64,000 nt of DNA from Firmicutes bacterium UBA3930. GTDB lineage: Bacteria; Bacillota; Clostridia; Caldicoprobacterales; Caldicoprobacteraceae. The notes below the pieces were generated by a model. That model was not told where the DNA came from. It worked only from the letters and a program-made list of their open reading frames with translations, and did not search any database. This document shows positions 53,214-62,831 of this stretch, in pieces. Location of the stretch: contig DGEI01000022.1 in the NCBI GenBank assembly GCA_002385885.1, positions 2,065 through 66,064 of the forward strand, in the 5' to 3' direction. A program made the position numbers and the translations under genes. Each line of letters opens with the position of its first letter. The stretch's first letter is position 1.

Positions 53214-54749
53214 TTGAAGATAAACACCCGCTCCCTGCTGTATGGGACATTTATATTAGCCAGTGCCAATGTCCTGGTCCGGGCAATGGGCTTTATATAC
53301 CAAATAATCGTGAGCCGCCTTTTAGGGCCTGAAGGCATGGGTATATACCAGCTTGTATTTCCGCCATATTCAATAGCTTTAGCTTTGACAGCTTCGGGAA
53401 TACCTGTTGCCGTCTCCCGTATGGTTGCTGCTGAAAATGCCACCGGCCGTCGAAAACAAGCAAAACAATATGTAACAACGGCTATTGGAATTGTAACGGT
53501 ACTGGGCATCCTTCTCTCATTTGCAATGATACTAGTTTCGGAATGGTTATCCCACACAGTATTAAAAGACCCACGCACCCGCCTTCCTCTTTTGATATTG
53601 TTTCCCTGTGTAATCATAACCAGCATAAGCGCCGTATTCAAAAGCTACTTCTATGGCACAAAAAATACTCATAATCCGGCCCTGGCTGAGATTGTTGAAC
53701 AGGTTTTGCGTATTGCTTTGGTTGTGTTCCTTCTTTTACGGTTCAGCACGGGAGATTATGAAAAGGCCGCACTGATTATTATACTGGGTGTCGTGGCAGG
53801 TGAGTTGGCCAGTCTGTTATACCTTCACATCAATTATTATTATAAAACCAAAGGCTTTAACAGCAGCCCGTCATCGGTTTCTCTCATCTCCCGTATCTCA
53901 GGCATTATTGGCATTGCCGCTCCCGTTACATTTACCCGGCTTATAATTACGGCTATCAATTCCATCAATACTATTCTTATCCCACAGAGATTGATGGCCG
54001 GCGGTCTTACTAACAGTGAGGCGGTATCTCTTTTTGGCATAGTATCCGGCATGGTACTCCCTCTGCTGTATATGCCCTTCACTATTACAAATGCATTGTA
54101 TACGGTGATAGTGCCCCATTTGTCAGAAGATCTGGCCACAGCAAACTGGACAGCCATACGTGCCAATGTCACACGGGCCGTAAGCATAACCACAATTTTT
54201 GCTTTTCTGGGATCGGCGCTGCTGTTCTCGCTTGCTCATCCCATTGGTATCGTACTGTACAAACAACAGCAGGTAGGACGATTTCTCGCACCCATGACCT
54301 GGTGTATGGTATTTCATGCCCTTCAGCATACAATGAGTGCCATTTTAAACGGGCTTGGCAAACAAAAACAAGCAGCATTATATACAACTATAGGTGGAAT
54401 AATACAGATAATTTGTACCTACTTCCTTGTGGCGCAGCCCGGCTTGGGGATATACGGTTTTATACTGGGCTTTAACTTAAGAAGCATAGTTGCATGTCTC
54501 TTAAGTTTTGCTAATGTTGTGAAGTTAACAAAACTCAGTATAAAATGGGCAAACTGGCTTATAAAACCGGGGTTTGCTGCAGTGTTTACAGTCTCATTCA
54601 GCAGATTTACCCTCAACTTACTGGCAAATTACTCCGTACCGATCACAGTATCGTTGATCCTGTCCTTAGCAATAGGGGGAATATCCTTTTTAACCGTGCT
54701 TTACTGTATTAATGGTCTTCCCCGCATTAAAACCAAAAGGCCCCTCTAA
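53214..54749 (+). CDS. Lipid flippase-like membrane protein (SpoVB/MurJ, MVF family)
   Basis: 511 residues, about 14 membrane helices. Opening NTRSLLYGTFILASANVLVRAMGFIYQIIVSRLLGPEGMGIYQLVFP is characteristic of SpoVB/YtgP-type members of the MOP superfamily, which flip lipid-linked wall precursors or act in spore cortex formation. I cannot distinguish SpoVB from a general lipid II flippase. TTG start with GGAGG seven nt upstream. Single gene, convergent with fba. Confidence 0.9.
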   Translation: MKINTRSLLYGTFILASANVLVRAMGFIYQIIVSRLLGPEGMGIYQLVFPPYSIALALTASGIPVAVSRMVAAENATGRRKQAKQYVTTAIGIVTVLGILLSFAMILVSEWLSHTVLKDPRTRLPLLILFPCVIITSISAVFKSYFYGTKNTHNPALAEIVEQVLRIALVVFLLLRFSTGDYEKAALIIILGVVAGELASLLYLHINYYYKTKGFNSSPSSVSLISRISGIIGIAAPVTFTRLIITAINSINTILIPQRLMAGGLTNSEAVSLFGIVSGMVLPLLYMPFTITNALYTVIVPHLSEDLATANWTAIRANVTRAVSITTIFAFLGSALLFSLAHPIGIVLYKQQQVGRFLAPMTWCMVFHALQHTMSAILNGLGKQKQAALYTTIGGIIQIICTYFLVAQPGLGIYGFILGFNLRSIVACLLSFANVVKLTKLSIKWANWLIKPGFAAVFTVSFSRFTLNLLANYSVPITVSLILSLAIGGISFLTVLYCINGLPRIKTKRPL

Positions 54750-54768
54750 CCATTTGGTTAAAGGAGCC
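54738..54768. terminator. Terminator between flippase and fba
   Basis: GGCCCCTCTAACC / GGTTAAAGGAGCC imperfect stem with a small loop. On the minus strand it is followed by TTTTGGTTTT, so it mainly serves fba; it overlaps the end of the flippase gene. Confidence 0.7.
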
Positions 54769-54802
54769 CAATATTATTCTACAGATAAACTGCTGTCAGG
54801 TG

Positions 54803-55732
54803 TCAAGCTTTTCCGGCACATCCCAGCACATTTATAATTTTATGCTTTACAAGCTCTTTTATTGCCTCTCTTGCCGGTCCCAGATACTTTCTCGGATCAA
54901 ATTCAGCGGGGTTATTCGCTAAATACTCTCTGACAGTACCGGTCATTGCAAGCCTTAAGTCAGAATCAATGTTTATCTTGCAAACAGCCATAGATGCAGC
55001 CTTTCTAAGCATGTCTTCCGGCACTCCCCGGGCGCCCGGCATTTTTCCGCCGTATTTGTTAATCTTTTCAACAAACTCCGGAATAACCGAAGAAGCACCA
55101 TGCAAAACTATGGGGAATCCGGGAAGCCTCTTTTGAATTTCCTCAAGAATATCAAACCTCAACTTCGGTTCACCCTTGAATTTATATGCACCATGGCTGG
55201 TACCTATTGCGATGGCCAGCGAGTCAACACCGGTTCTTTTTACAAACTCCTCGGCCTGATCGGGATCTGTAAATGTCGCATCTTCTTCGGATACATTTAC
55301 TGCATCCTCAATACCGGCAAGTCTCCCAAGCTCGCCTTCCACCACAACACCCTTATCATGTGCATATTCTACTACCTGCTTGGTCAAAGCTATGTTTTCT
55401 TCGAAAGGAAGATGTGAACCGTCTATCATTACTGAAGTAAAACCGCCGTCAATACATGATTTGCACAGCTCAAAGCTATCCCCGTGATCAAGATGCACAC
55501 AAATCGGAAGATTGGTTTCAATCATAGCTGCTTCTATAAGCTTCATAAGGTATGTATGATTTGCATACTTTCTCGCTCCGGCTGATACCTGGAGAATCAA
55601 AGGAGCATTTACTTCCTTTGCAGCTTCAGTGATGCCCTGAATAATTTCCATGTTGTTCACATTAAAAGCCCCGATGGCATATCCACCTTCATAAGCTTTT
55701 TTAAACATTTCTTTTGTCGTAACCAATGGCAT
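54803..55732 (-). CDS. fba: Fructose-bisphosphate aldolase, class II
   Basis: 309 residues. Zinc ligands and active-site motifs: VHLDHGDSFE (His), VEGELGRLAG (Glu), IGTSHGAYK (His) and VLHGASSV (His). Cleaves fructose 1,6-bisphosphate to triose phosphates. AAAGGAG precedes the ATG. Divergent from the phosphofructokinase gene 348 nt away, so the two consecutive steps of glycolysis share a control region. Confidence 0.96.
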   Translation of the reverse strand: MPLVTTKEMFKKAYEGGYAIGAFNVNNMEIIQGITEAAKEVNAPLILQVSAGARKYANHTYLMKLIEAAMIETNLPICVHLDHGDSFELCKSCIDGGFTSVMIDGSHLPFEENIALTKQVVEYAHDKGVVVEGELGRLAGIEDAVNVSEEDATFTDPDQAEEFVKRTGVDSLAIAIGTSHGAYKFKGEPKLRFDILEEIQKRLPGFPIVLHGASSVIPEFVEKINKYGGKMPGARGVPEDMLRKAASMAVCKINIDSDLRLAMTGTVREYLANNPAEFDPRKYLGPAREAIKELVKHKIINVLGCAGKA

Positions 55733-55977
55733 AGTTCAACAACTCCTTTTGTTAATTGATTTAATAATACTATTGTATATAGTTTAATCAAATTGAAGCA
55801 AAACTAATCTATTAAGTACATACTGGGGTAATTTAAAATGTTATCATTATAATTTTATCACATTATTGTGCAAAATCAAGGATATTTATCGCAATCATCT
55901 AAGAAATTCCATTATTCCCGGTGTTCAGCCGCATTACACGGACTTCAGCAGAAATTATCAAAATACATATGATAAAA

Positions 55978-56006
55978 TTGCTTTTCATAATATTATATGG
56001 TATATT
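55978..56006 (+). promoter_or_regulatory. Promoter of the phosphofructokinase gene
   Basis: TTGCTT, 17 nt, TATATT, about 75 nt upstream of the start codon. Confidence 0.6.
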
Positions 56007-56080
56007 TTATTAGGTATGGTTTTCTATGCAATTTTGTACATACTAGAATTTATATAAGAATAGCAAAGGAGGTTTTAGTA

Positions 56081-57328
56081 ATGAGTGAACTGAGAGGAGC
56101 CTGTATACTTGGTCAATCAGGAGGCCCTACCGCAGTCATCAATGCTACGGCAGCAGGTGTTATCCAGGAAGCGCTGAAACAGGACTCCATAACTGCTGTT
56201 TATGGCGCAGCCCATGGAATCCAGGGAGTTCTGAATGAAGAATTTTACGATATGAGCAAGGAAGATCCGTACGAGCTGGAATTGTTAAAAACCACCCCTT
56301 CATCAATGCTGGGTTCGGTACGCTACAAGCTAAAAGATCCGGATGAGGATGATACCGATTACAAAAAACTGCTGGATATATTCAGGAAATATAACATACG
56401 CTACTTCTTCTATAACGGCGGAAATGACTCCATGGATACCTGTAACAAAATCAGCAAATACATGCAAAAAGTTGGTTATGAATGCAGGGTAATGGGAGTA
56501 CCTAAAACAATTGACAATGATCTGTGGGGGACCGACCATTGCCCCGGCTTCGGAAGCGCCGCAAAATATATAGCTACGTCTTCAATGGAGATTTTCCATG
56601 ATGTCAGGGCTTATGACACGAAGATGATTACCGTTCTGGAGATAATGGGAAGAAATGCCGGATGGCTGACAGCCTCATCGGCACTTGCATCTGCCAGGGG
56701 ATGCGGCCCCGATCTTATCTATCTGCCCGAATTAGCATTCGACATGGATAAATTTCTTGATGAAGTAGTCTCGATGTACAACCAGAGAAAGAACATTATC
56801 GTAGCCGTATCCGAAGGTGTAAGGGATAAGGACGGAAAGTATATCTATGAATACGGACCGGTACTGACCAAACACAAAGACTCCTTTGGCCATGTACAGC
56901 TTGGCGGTCTGGCATCAACCCTTGCCAGCATAGTAAAGGAAAAAACCGGTGCAAAGGTAAGAGGTATTGAGTTTAGCCTTCTCCAGAGATGTGCAGCTCA
57001 TATTGCATCCCGAACCGATGTTGATGAAGCTTATCTTGCAGGCCAGGCAGCCGTTCAGAATGCGGTACTGGGGATTACTGACAAGATGGTAGCATTTGAA
57101 AGAGCTGAAGGCAGCGAATACAAATGCAACATCAAGCTTGTGAACCTTACCGATGTTGCCAATGTTGAGAAAAAGGTACCAAGGGAATGGATCAACAAAG
57201 ACGGTAACGGAGTTACTGAAGATTTTATCAACTACGCGCTGCCTCTTATACAGGGAGAATCCATGCCGCCCTTTGAAAATGGATTGCCCAGATTTGCAAA
57301 ACTCAAAAAGATTTTGGCTGCAAAGTAG
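56081..57328 (+). CDS. 6-phosphofructokinase, pyrophosphate type
   Basis: 415 residues. GQSGGPTAVINAT phosphate loop, YNGGNDSMDT, GVPKTIDNDLWGTDHCPGFGSAAKYI. In this superfamily Lys in PKTIDND, where ATP enzymes have PGTIDND, points to pyrophosphate as phosphoryl donor. The donor loop reads GGNDS and not the usual GGDDS, a small variation. Family members of this length are PPi-PFKs of clostridia and spirochaetes. AAAGGAGG before the ATG at 56081 sets the start. Confidence 0.93.
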   Translation: MSELRGACILGQSGGPTAVINATAAGVIQEALKQDSITAVYGAAHGIQGVLNEEFYDMSKEDPYELELLKTTPSSMLGSVRYKLKDPDEDDTDYKKLLDIFRKYNIRYFFYNGGNDSMDTCNKISKYMQKVGYECRVMGVPKTIDNDLWGTDHCPGFGSAAKYIATSSMEIFHDVRAYDTKMITVLEIMGRNAGWLTASSALASARGCGPDLIYLPELAFDMDKFLDEVVSMYNQRKNIIVAVSEGVRDKDGKYIYEYGPVLTKHKDSFGHVQLGGLASTLASIVKEKTGAKVRGIEFSLLQRCAAHIASRTDVDEAYLAGQAAVQNAVLGITDKMVAFERAEGSEYKCNIKLVNLTDVANVEKKVPREWINKDGNGVTEDFINYALPLIQGESMPPFENGLPRFAKLKKILAAK

Positions 57329-57351
57329 TAAAGTAATAGTGAGCTTACAGA

Positions 57352-57386
57352 ATAAAAGGGGAACACAGGAATGTGCTCCCCTTTAT
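57352..57386. terminator. Bidirectional terminator between pfk and ribokinase
   Basis: AAAGGGGAACACA / TGTGCTCCCCTTT stem with one mismatch and a GGAA loop; A/T runs on both sides. Overlaps the ribokinase stop codon. Confidence 0.8.
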
Positions 57387-58309
57387 TCATTCACCGTTTG
57401 TTGATTTATGAAACTCTCAACTTCCATTAATGACGGCATAGCTGATTGAGCCCCCTTGGCTGTTGTCGATATGGCCCCGACAGCATTGGCAAATCTGATG
57501 CTCTCGAGTATGTCATCACCACGAGCCAATGCAAACGCCAAACCAGCGTTGAAAGAATCACCGGCAGCTGTAGTGTCTACTGACTGCACACCAAAACCGG
57601 GGACGTGGATAAAATCATCCCGGGTTGCCAAATATGCTCCTCTCTTCCCGGCCTTTATGACAACATGTTTCACACCCTTTTCAACCAGTTTTCGGCCGGC
57701 TTTTTCCAAATCCCCGTCCTCATCAATCTCTGTGCCCGTCAGTACCGCTATCTCGGTTTCGTTTGGAGTAATATAGTCTATGCATTTATAAATTTCATCC
57801 GGTAATTCCCTGGCAGGCGCAGGATCCAGTATTATGAGTTTTCCGGCTTCTTTTAAGTTCTTTACGGCATATAGCACTGCATCCAGTGGTATTTCAAGCT
57901 GAAAGAGAAAAATATCCCGGTTTATTATCAGATTCCATTTTTCCTCAATGAACTCTCTATCGACTTTCCCGTTAGCGCCCGGAATAACAACAATATGGTT
58001 TTCACCGGCTGTATCTACTTCAATCACTGCAATACCGGTTGATATACCCTCGTGTATCTTTATCCCGTCATTTGAGACGCCATTTACTCTTAGATTATTC
58101 AGATACTGTTCTCCGAATGAATCATTTCCAACCTTTCCTACCATCAGGACATCTGCGCCCAGCCGTCCCAGGGCTACAGCCTGATTACCACCCTTTCCTC
58201 CGGGATATGTGGCAAAATCTCTGCCAATAATGGTTTCTCCGGGCTGCGGAAATCTATCAACAACCGCTACCAGGTCCATATTTATGCTTCCGATAACACA
58301 TGTTTTCAC
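57383..58309 (-). CDS. rbsK: Ribokinase
   Basis: 308 residues, PfkB family. N-terminal GSINMDLVAVVDRFPQPGETI, substrate signature YPGGKGGNQAVALGRLGADV, and C-terminal DTTAAGDSFNAGLAFAL with the catalytic Asp. Phosphorylates ribose or a related pentose/nucleoside. GTG start with GGGG seven nt upstream. No ribose transporter is adjacent, so the physiological substrate is open. Confidence 0.9.
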   Translation of the reverse strand: MKTCVIGSINMDLVAVVDRFPQPGETIIGRDFATYPGGKGGNQAVALGRLGADVLMVGKVGNDSFGEQYLNNLRVNGVSNDGIKIHEGISTGIAVIEVDTAGENHIVVIPGANGKVDREFIEEKWNLIINRDIFLFQLEIPLDAVLYAVKNLKEAGKLIILDPAPARELPDEIYKCIDYITPNETEIAVLTGTEIDEDGDLEKAGRKLVEKGVKHVVIKAGKRGAYLATRDDFIHVPGFGVQSVDTTAAGDSFNAGLAFALARGDDILESIRFANAVGAISTTAKGAQSAMPSLMEVESFINQQTVNE

Positions 58310-58481
58310 TTTTTATCCCCTCTTCCGGTGATAGCAAAAACCCTGTCCCATGATATATTCCATCCGGTTCAACCGTCAAAAAGTATTGTTCCGCACAAAT
58401 ATACAGCAGAAAACCGTTTTCAGTCCGATTGGCCAATATATCGTGGAAAATCTTCCGGCTTGCGATATTAACCCTCCATTA

Positions 58482-59600
58482 TCAAAAATATTTAATGTAA
58501 CACCTTCTGCGTTTGTGTTGTTTTGTATCAAAATATTTCCACTGGGTCCGTACTTTTATGTTTGACTCCAGCTGCGGATTGCACTGTGCTTTTATTATAC
58601 CGTTTTTCACGCATTTAGCATGTATCTCTTTCATCAAAATGGCATTGACACCTTTTCCCTGGAGTTCGGGCTTTACCGCAACCAAACATAAATCTATCAT
58701 ATTATTCCGTTTTAACGCATCCAGCAGATATATAAATCCAAAGGGGAACAACCTGCCATTGGTTTTCCTCAAAGCCAGTGTCAACGATGGGAAAGCAATT
58801 CCAAACGCCACCACATTATCATTTTGATCCAAAACAATTTTTACATAATCCGGATTAACAAAACCAAAGTATTGCCTGGTGTACAACTCAATCTGCTTAT
58901 CGGTAAGCGGAACTACACCGTACAGGTCACTGTAAGCATTATTAAGAAGCTGAAAAATTCCTTTGACATACGGCAGTAAATCCTTTGGCTTTTTTGCATC
59001 CAGCACTTTCAGATGAAACCGTTTTAAAGCATTTTGCGAAGCTTTCTCTATAACATCCGGTATTTGATTCGGAATCGTCAACTCATATTCCAACCAATCC
59101 ACATCTTTAACATAACCGTGCTTTTCAAAATGAAGAGGATAATAAGGATAGTTGTAAATCGTTGTAAAAGTGCCCATCTCATCAAAACCATCCACTAACA
59201 GTCCTTCTCTGTCAAGATCGCAAAATCCCAACGGTCCATGTATACCGGTCATGCCTTTGTCCATAGCCCAGGCTTCAACAGTCTCGAACAGCTTTTTTGA
59301 CACTTCCTGGTCATCAATGAAATCAACCCATCCAAACCGGGCATTTCTGGTGCCCCATTTTTCAATGTACATGTTATTTATAATACCGGCTATGCGTCCT
59401 ACTATTTCCCCATCCTTTACTGCAAGCCAGTACTTGGCCTCGCAAAAGTCAAAAGCCGGGTTTTTGTCCTCCCGAAGTGTATTGATTTCATCCATTCTCA
59501 ATGGTGGAACCCAGTATTTATTGCCCCTGTATAATTTATACTGAAAATTAACAAACTTCTTTAAATCCCTGTATGTATTAACTTCTCTTATTTCAATCAC
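58482..59600 (-). CDS. GNAT-family N-acetyltransferase-like protein
   Basis: 372 residues. A first acetyltransferase-like region (about 1-160, with YWLAVKDGEIVGRIAGIINN) and a second near 250-350 with CLVAVKPELQGKGVNAILMKEIHAKC, whose QGKGVN segment matches the acetyl-CoA loop. Such large two-half GNAT proteins are common in clostridia; substrate unknown. GTG at 59600 has GGAGG seven nt upstream. The GntR regulator gene upstream ends 11 nt before it, so the pair is one operon. Confidence 0.85.
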   Translation of the reverse strand: MIEIREVNTYRDLKKFVNFQYKLYRGNKYWVPPLRMDEINTLREDKNPAFDFCEAKYWLAVKDGEIVGRIAGIINNMYIEKWGTRNARFGWVDFIDDQEVSKKLFETVEAWAMDKGMTGIHGPLGFCDLDREGLLVDGFDEMGTFTTIYNYPYYPLHFEKHGYVKDVDWLEYELTIPNQIPDVIEKASQNALKRFHLKVLDAKKPKDLLPYVKGIFQLLNNAYSDLYGVVPLTDKQIELYTRQYFGFVNPDYVKIVLDQNDNVVAFGIAFPSLTLALRKTNGRLFPFGFIYLLDALKRNNMIDLCLVAVKPELQGKGVNAILMKEIHAKCVKNGIIKAQCNPQLESNIKVRTQWKYFDTKQHKRRRCYIKYF

Positions 59601-59611
59601 AACCAAACCTC

Positions 59612-60052
59612 CTATATCCGGGTATCCGTTTCACTGTCCTTTTCAACGCTCATCTCAGGATTCCATTCTTCAAGACGTCTTATCAGCAATGAACGCAATT
59701 CCTCTTTTGTGTATTGAAGATGATATGCCTCAATAAAAAGGTAATCCAGAATCTTGTTTATAAGTTCGGATCGCTGTTGTGACAATACCCTTTTTGTGTT
59801 TTTTCCGACAAACGCTCCAATTCCACGCGTAGTGCGCACAATGCCTTCACGTTCCAACTCCTGATATGCCCTGGCAACAGTGTTTGGATTTATTCCCAGC
59901 TGGCGGCTGAGCTTTCTTACCGAAGGGAGTTTATCGCCAGGAACCAGAACTTTTCCGGCAATAAAGCTTTTTATCTGAATGATAATTTGTACATAGATGG
60001 GTATGGGAACATCGGGATCAATGATTATGTCCAGGGTAGTTTTCTTTAGCAC
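59612..60052 (-). CDS. GntR-family regulator (YtrA-like)
   Basis: About 146 residues. N-terminal winged helix (IPIYVQIIIQIKSFIAGKVLVPGDKLPSVRKLSRQLGINPNTVARAYQELEREGIVRTTRGIGAFV) and a short helical C-terminal region, not a full effector domain. This is the YtrA subfamily, which commonly controls an adjacent transporter or enzyme. I favour the GTG at 60052; a GTG at 60064 is also open but its ribosome site would touch the codon. A palindrome over its promoter suggests autoregulation. Confidence 0.9.
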   Translation of the reverse strand: MLKKTTLDIIIDPDVPIPIYVQIIIQIKSFIAGKVLVPGDKLPSVRKLSRQLGINPNTVARAYQELEREGIVRTTRGIGAFVGKNTKRVLSQQRSELINKILDYLFIEAYHLQYTKEELRSLLIRRLEEWNPEMSVEKDSETDTRI

Positions 60053-60148
60053 TCTTTTAGCCACCCCCTATCGAATATGCATTTTTTGTGCTGCGTACAT
60101 GCTATCTTCTATACGGTTATGTAATTTTTCATACAATTCGGTGTAATG

Positions 60149-60203
60149 GTGTATTAGTGAATAGATACAGTAATACACTACCACAAGGTTTATTTTCTGT
60201 CAA
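60149..60203 (-). promoter_or_regulatory. Promoter and operator of the GntR-GNAT operon
   Basis: Minus strand TTGACA (60203-60198), 17 nt, TAGTGT (60180-60175). Perfect inverted arms GTGTATTA (60149-60156) and TAATACAC (60171-60178), 14 nt apart, overlap the -10. Consistent with repression by the GntR protein. Confidence 0.6.
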
Positions 60204-60233
60204 TAAAATTGTAAATAAACATATTCTGAAATA

Positions 60234-60260
60234 TAAAAAACACGCCAATGCGGCGTGTTT
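60234..60260 (-). terminator. Terminator after the D-2-hydroxyacid dehydrogenase
   Basis: AAACACGCC / GGCGTGTTT stem with a five-base loop, followed on the minus strand by TTTTTTAT. Marks the end of the Nudix-pncB-dehydrogenase operon. Confidence 0.85.
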
Positions 60261-60337
60261 GCAACTAATAATAATGTTCCAAAGCCATAGCAGCAATGCA
60301 CAAACTACAAATAGCAAAGCTGCCCATTAAAATTGAA

Positions 60338-61309
60338 CTATCGCCTGAGATATTCGCGATTAACAATGTAAGGGCATTCCTTGCCCGTCAAAACATCTAT
60401 CAGGTTCTGCACCGCTTGCTTACCCATTCCATTTATTGCCTCATTTGTACTGGAAGCCATATGCGGTGTTACTACTGTATTATCCAGCTCAAAAAACAGG
60501 GATGAACCCGGTGGTTCCACCTCGAAAACATCCAGGCCAAAGCCGCCCAGTTTTCCGGACTTCAGTGCGCTATAAACCGCTTGTTCGTCTATCAGCCCGC
60601 CCCTGGCAGTATTAATCAATATAACCCCGTCCTTCATCCTGTTTATGGTCTCCGAATTGATAATATGCCTGGTATCTGCGGTAAGAGGCATATGCAGTGA
60701 TATAAAATCTGAGCAGGACAGTATATCTTCAAATGAAGATATGGTTATTTGATGCTGTTCGCAATATGATTCATCTATCCATGGATCGTAGGCCAGCACC
60801 TTCATGCTGAAGCCTTTCGCCCGCCTGGCAACCCTTTTGCCTATGGCGCCTAAGCCTATAATTCCCAGCGTCTTGTTGTACAGCTCGATTCCGGTCGTCT
60901 TTGGCCATCCGCCCTGTCTGGTTTGCCTGTCAGCAAGGACAATTTTCCGCGCAACCGACAGCATTAGTCCAAATGCTAAATCAGCTACCGACTCGGCATT
61001 CACCTCCGGCGTATTGGTAACAATAATTCCTCTTTGACCGCAGGCTTTTATATCCACCTGATCATATCCGACACCATATCTTGAAATCACTTTCAGGGAA
61101 TCCGGAGCATGGGCTATAACCTCGGCAGATATATTATCAACACCTGCAATAAATCCATCGACTCCTTCCAGAAGCTCAATGAGTTCGTTTTCCGTTAATG
61201 GACGGTCATAAGGATTCACGACAATATCCGTGGCAAATCGTTCGAGTGCTTCCCAGGCTTCGGGAGTTATTTCTCTGCTAAATGTTGTCGCTGATACCAG
61301 TATTTTCAT
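60338..61309 (-). CDS. D-2-hydroxyacid dehydrogenase (phosphoglycerate dehydrogenase-like)
   Basis: 323 residues. NAD motif GIIGLGAIGKRVARRA, catalytic Arg in INTARGGLIDE, Glu in FEVEPP and His in TPHMASST. No C-terminal ACT domain, so not a regulated SerA of the long type. Substrate unknown. The ATG at 61309 has GAGGG eight nt upstream. Last gene of an operon with pncB, 32 nt after it, an unexplained pairing. Confidence 0.9.
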   Translation of the reverse strand: MKILVSATTFSREITPEAWEALERFATDIVVNPYDRPLTENELIELLEGVDGFIAGVDNISAEVIAHAPDSLKVISRYGVGYDQVDIKACGQRGIIVTNTPEVNAESVADLAFGLMLSVARKIVLADRQTRQGGWPKTTGIELYNKTLGIIGLGAIGKRVARRAKGFSMKVLAYDPWIDESYCEQHQITISSFEDILSCSDFISLHMPLTADTRHIINSETINRMKDGVILINTARGGLIDEQAVYSALKSGKLGGFGLDVFEVEPPGSSLFFELDNTVVTPHMASSTNEAINGMGKQAVQNLIDVLTGKECPYIVNREYLRR

Positions 61310-61341
61310 AAATATATCCCTCACTTTCGCATTGGTTTTGC

Positions 61342-62802
61342 TTATAGTGAACTATACTTATTCAACAGGCTTTGTTTTATGTCCCATAAGGGCTTGGATA
61401 AGTCAACATAATAACCATGTGGATTTTCAAACCTTAATACCTCAGGCCACAATGTGTTTACCTGCTCCTGGCAAAACCGCCTGATACTGTGTACATCGGG
61501 GCTTCCATATATGCATTTTCCTTTATCAAATATTTTTACAAGAAGTTTCTTGGCAATAAAATCCTTTACGGTTTTCCTCTTCCAGGTATGAATGGGATCA
61601 AATATCTCATAGGGCCGGGTATCATCGATCACTTCATCATGCAGGGTTATTACGTCTGCTATAGCTTTTCCGGTAGCACGCTCATACAGCCTATAAACCT
61701 GTTTGAAACCTGGATTGGTTATTTTTTCAACATTTTCACTTATCTTTATGGTTGGTATAATCTCTTCGTTTTGCTGTACCGCCGCCAGTTTATACACTCC
61801 CCCAAATACAGGCTCGCTGCTGGAGGTGATTAGCTTTTCACCTACTCCGAAGGAATCGATTTTAGCGCCCTGCTGTAATAAATCCCTTATAATATATTCA
61901 TCGAGGGAACTTGAAGCAACAATTTTACAGTCTTCAAATCCTGCAGCATCCAGCATTTGCCGTGCTTTTTTTGACAGGTACGCTATATCCCCGCTGTCTA
62001 TGCGGATGCCCTGCGGCCTGAATCCCCTGGGTACTATTTCTTCCTTAAAAACCTTTATGGCATTGGGAATACCGCTTTTTAAAACATTATATGTGTCAAC
62101 CAGTAAAATACAATTCGAAGGATATGTTCTGGCATATGCCCGGAAAGCCTCCAGCTCAGACGGAAACATCTGAACCCAACTGTGAGCCATGGTCCCCATA
62201 GCAGGAACTCCAAAATCCCTATCTGCAATGGCACATGCAGTACCGACACAACCCCCTATATAAGCAGCCCTGGCACCCAGCACTGCCCCGTCATAGCTCT
62301 GTGCCCTCCGCGACCCGAACTCCATAACCGGTCTTCCCTGAGCTGCCCGTACAATCCGGTTGGCCTTTGTTGCGATGAGGCTTTGATGGTTGATAGATAA
62401 AAGAACCATAGTCTCAACAAATTGAGCCTGAATAACAGGTCCAACCACCGTCACAATAGGTTCATTAGGGAAAATTGGCGTCCCTTCGGGTATTGCCCAC
62501 ACATCGCAGGAAAACTGAAAGTTTTCCAGGTACTCCAAAAAATCCGGACTGAATATCTTTTTACTATGCAGATAGTCCAGATCCTCCGCTGTGAAACGCA
62601 GATTTTTCAGGTATTCTATCAATTGTTCAACGCCGGCCATTATGGCAAAACCGCCGCCATCCGGCACCTTCCTGAAAAACATGTCAAAGTAGGCAATTGT
62701 GTCTTTCATACCATGTTGAAAATATCCGTTGGACATGGTTAGTTCGTAAAAATCTGTAAGCATAGTAAGGTTCTTTTTTTCTTTCCAATCAATCCTGACC
62801 AA
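61342..62802 (-). CDS. pncB: Nicotinate phosphoribosyltransferase
   Basis: 486 residues. LTMLTDFYELTMSNGYFQHGM opening, EFGSRRAQSYDGAVLGARAAYIGGC, MAHSWVQMFPSELEAFRAYA and IRIDSGDIAYLSKKAR are typical of the long bacterial enzyme. It converts nicotinate and PRPP to nicotinate mononucleotide for NAD salvage. The start is uncertain: TTG at 62802 has GGGAG nine nt upstream, whereas the ATG at 62811 directly abuts that site. The upstream neighbour is a Nudix/NrtR-like regulator 20-30 nt away. Confidence 0.95.
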   Translation of the reverse strand: MVRIDWKEKKNLTMLTDFYELTMSNGYFQHGMKDTIAYFDMFFRKVPDGGGFAIMAGVEQLIEYLKNLRFTAEDLDYLHSKKIFSPDFLEYLENFQFSCDVWAIPEGTPIFPNEPIVTVVGPVIQAQFVETMVLLSINHQSLIATKANRIVRAAQGRPVMEFGSRRAQSYDGAVLGARAAYIGGCVGTACAIADRDFGVPAMGTMAHSWVQMFPSELEAFRAYARTYPSNCILLVDTYNVLKSGIPNAIKVFKEEIVPRGFRPQGIRIDSGDIAYLSKKARQMLDAAGFEDCKIVASSSLDEYIIRDLLQQGAKIDSFGVGEKLITSSSEPVFGGVYKLAAVQQNEEIIPTIKISENVEKITNPGFKQVYRLYERATGKAIADVITLHDEVIDDTRPYEIFDPIHTWKRKTVKDFIAKKLLVKIFDKGKCIYGSPDVHSIRRFCQEQVNTLWPEVLRFENPHGYYVDLSKPLWDIKQSLLNKYSSL

Positions 62803-62831
62803 ATTCGTCATCTCCCAATAAATAAATTAAA

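Noticed and set aside
55866..56057. 63-codon ORF upstream of the phosphofructokinase
   Set aside because: Spans the promoter of the next gene and lacks a ribosome site.
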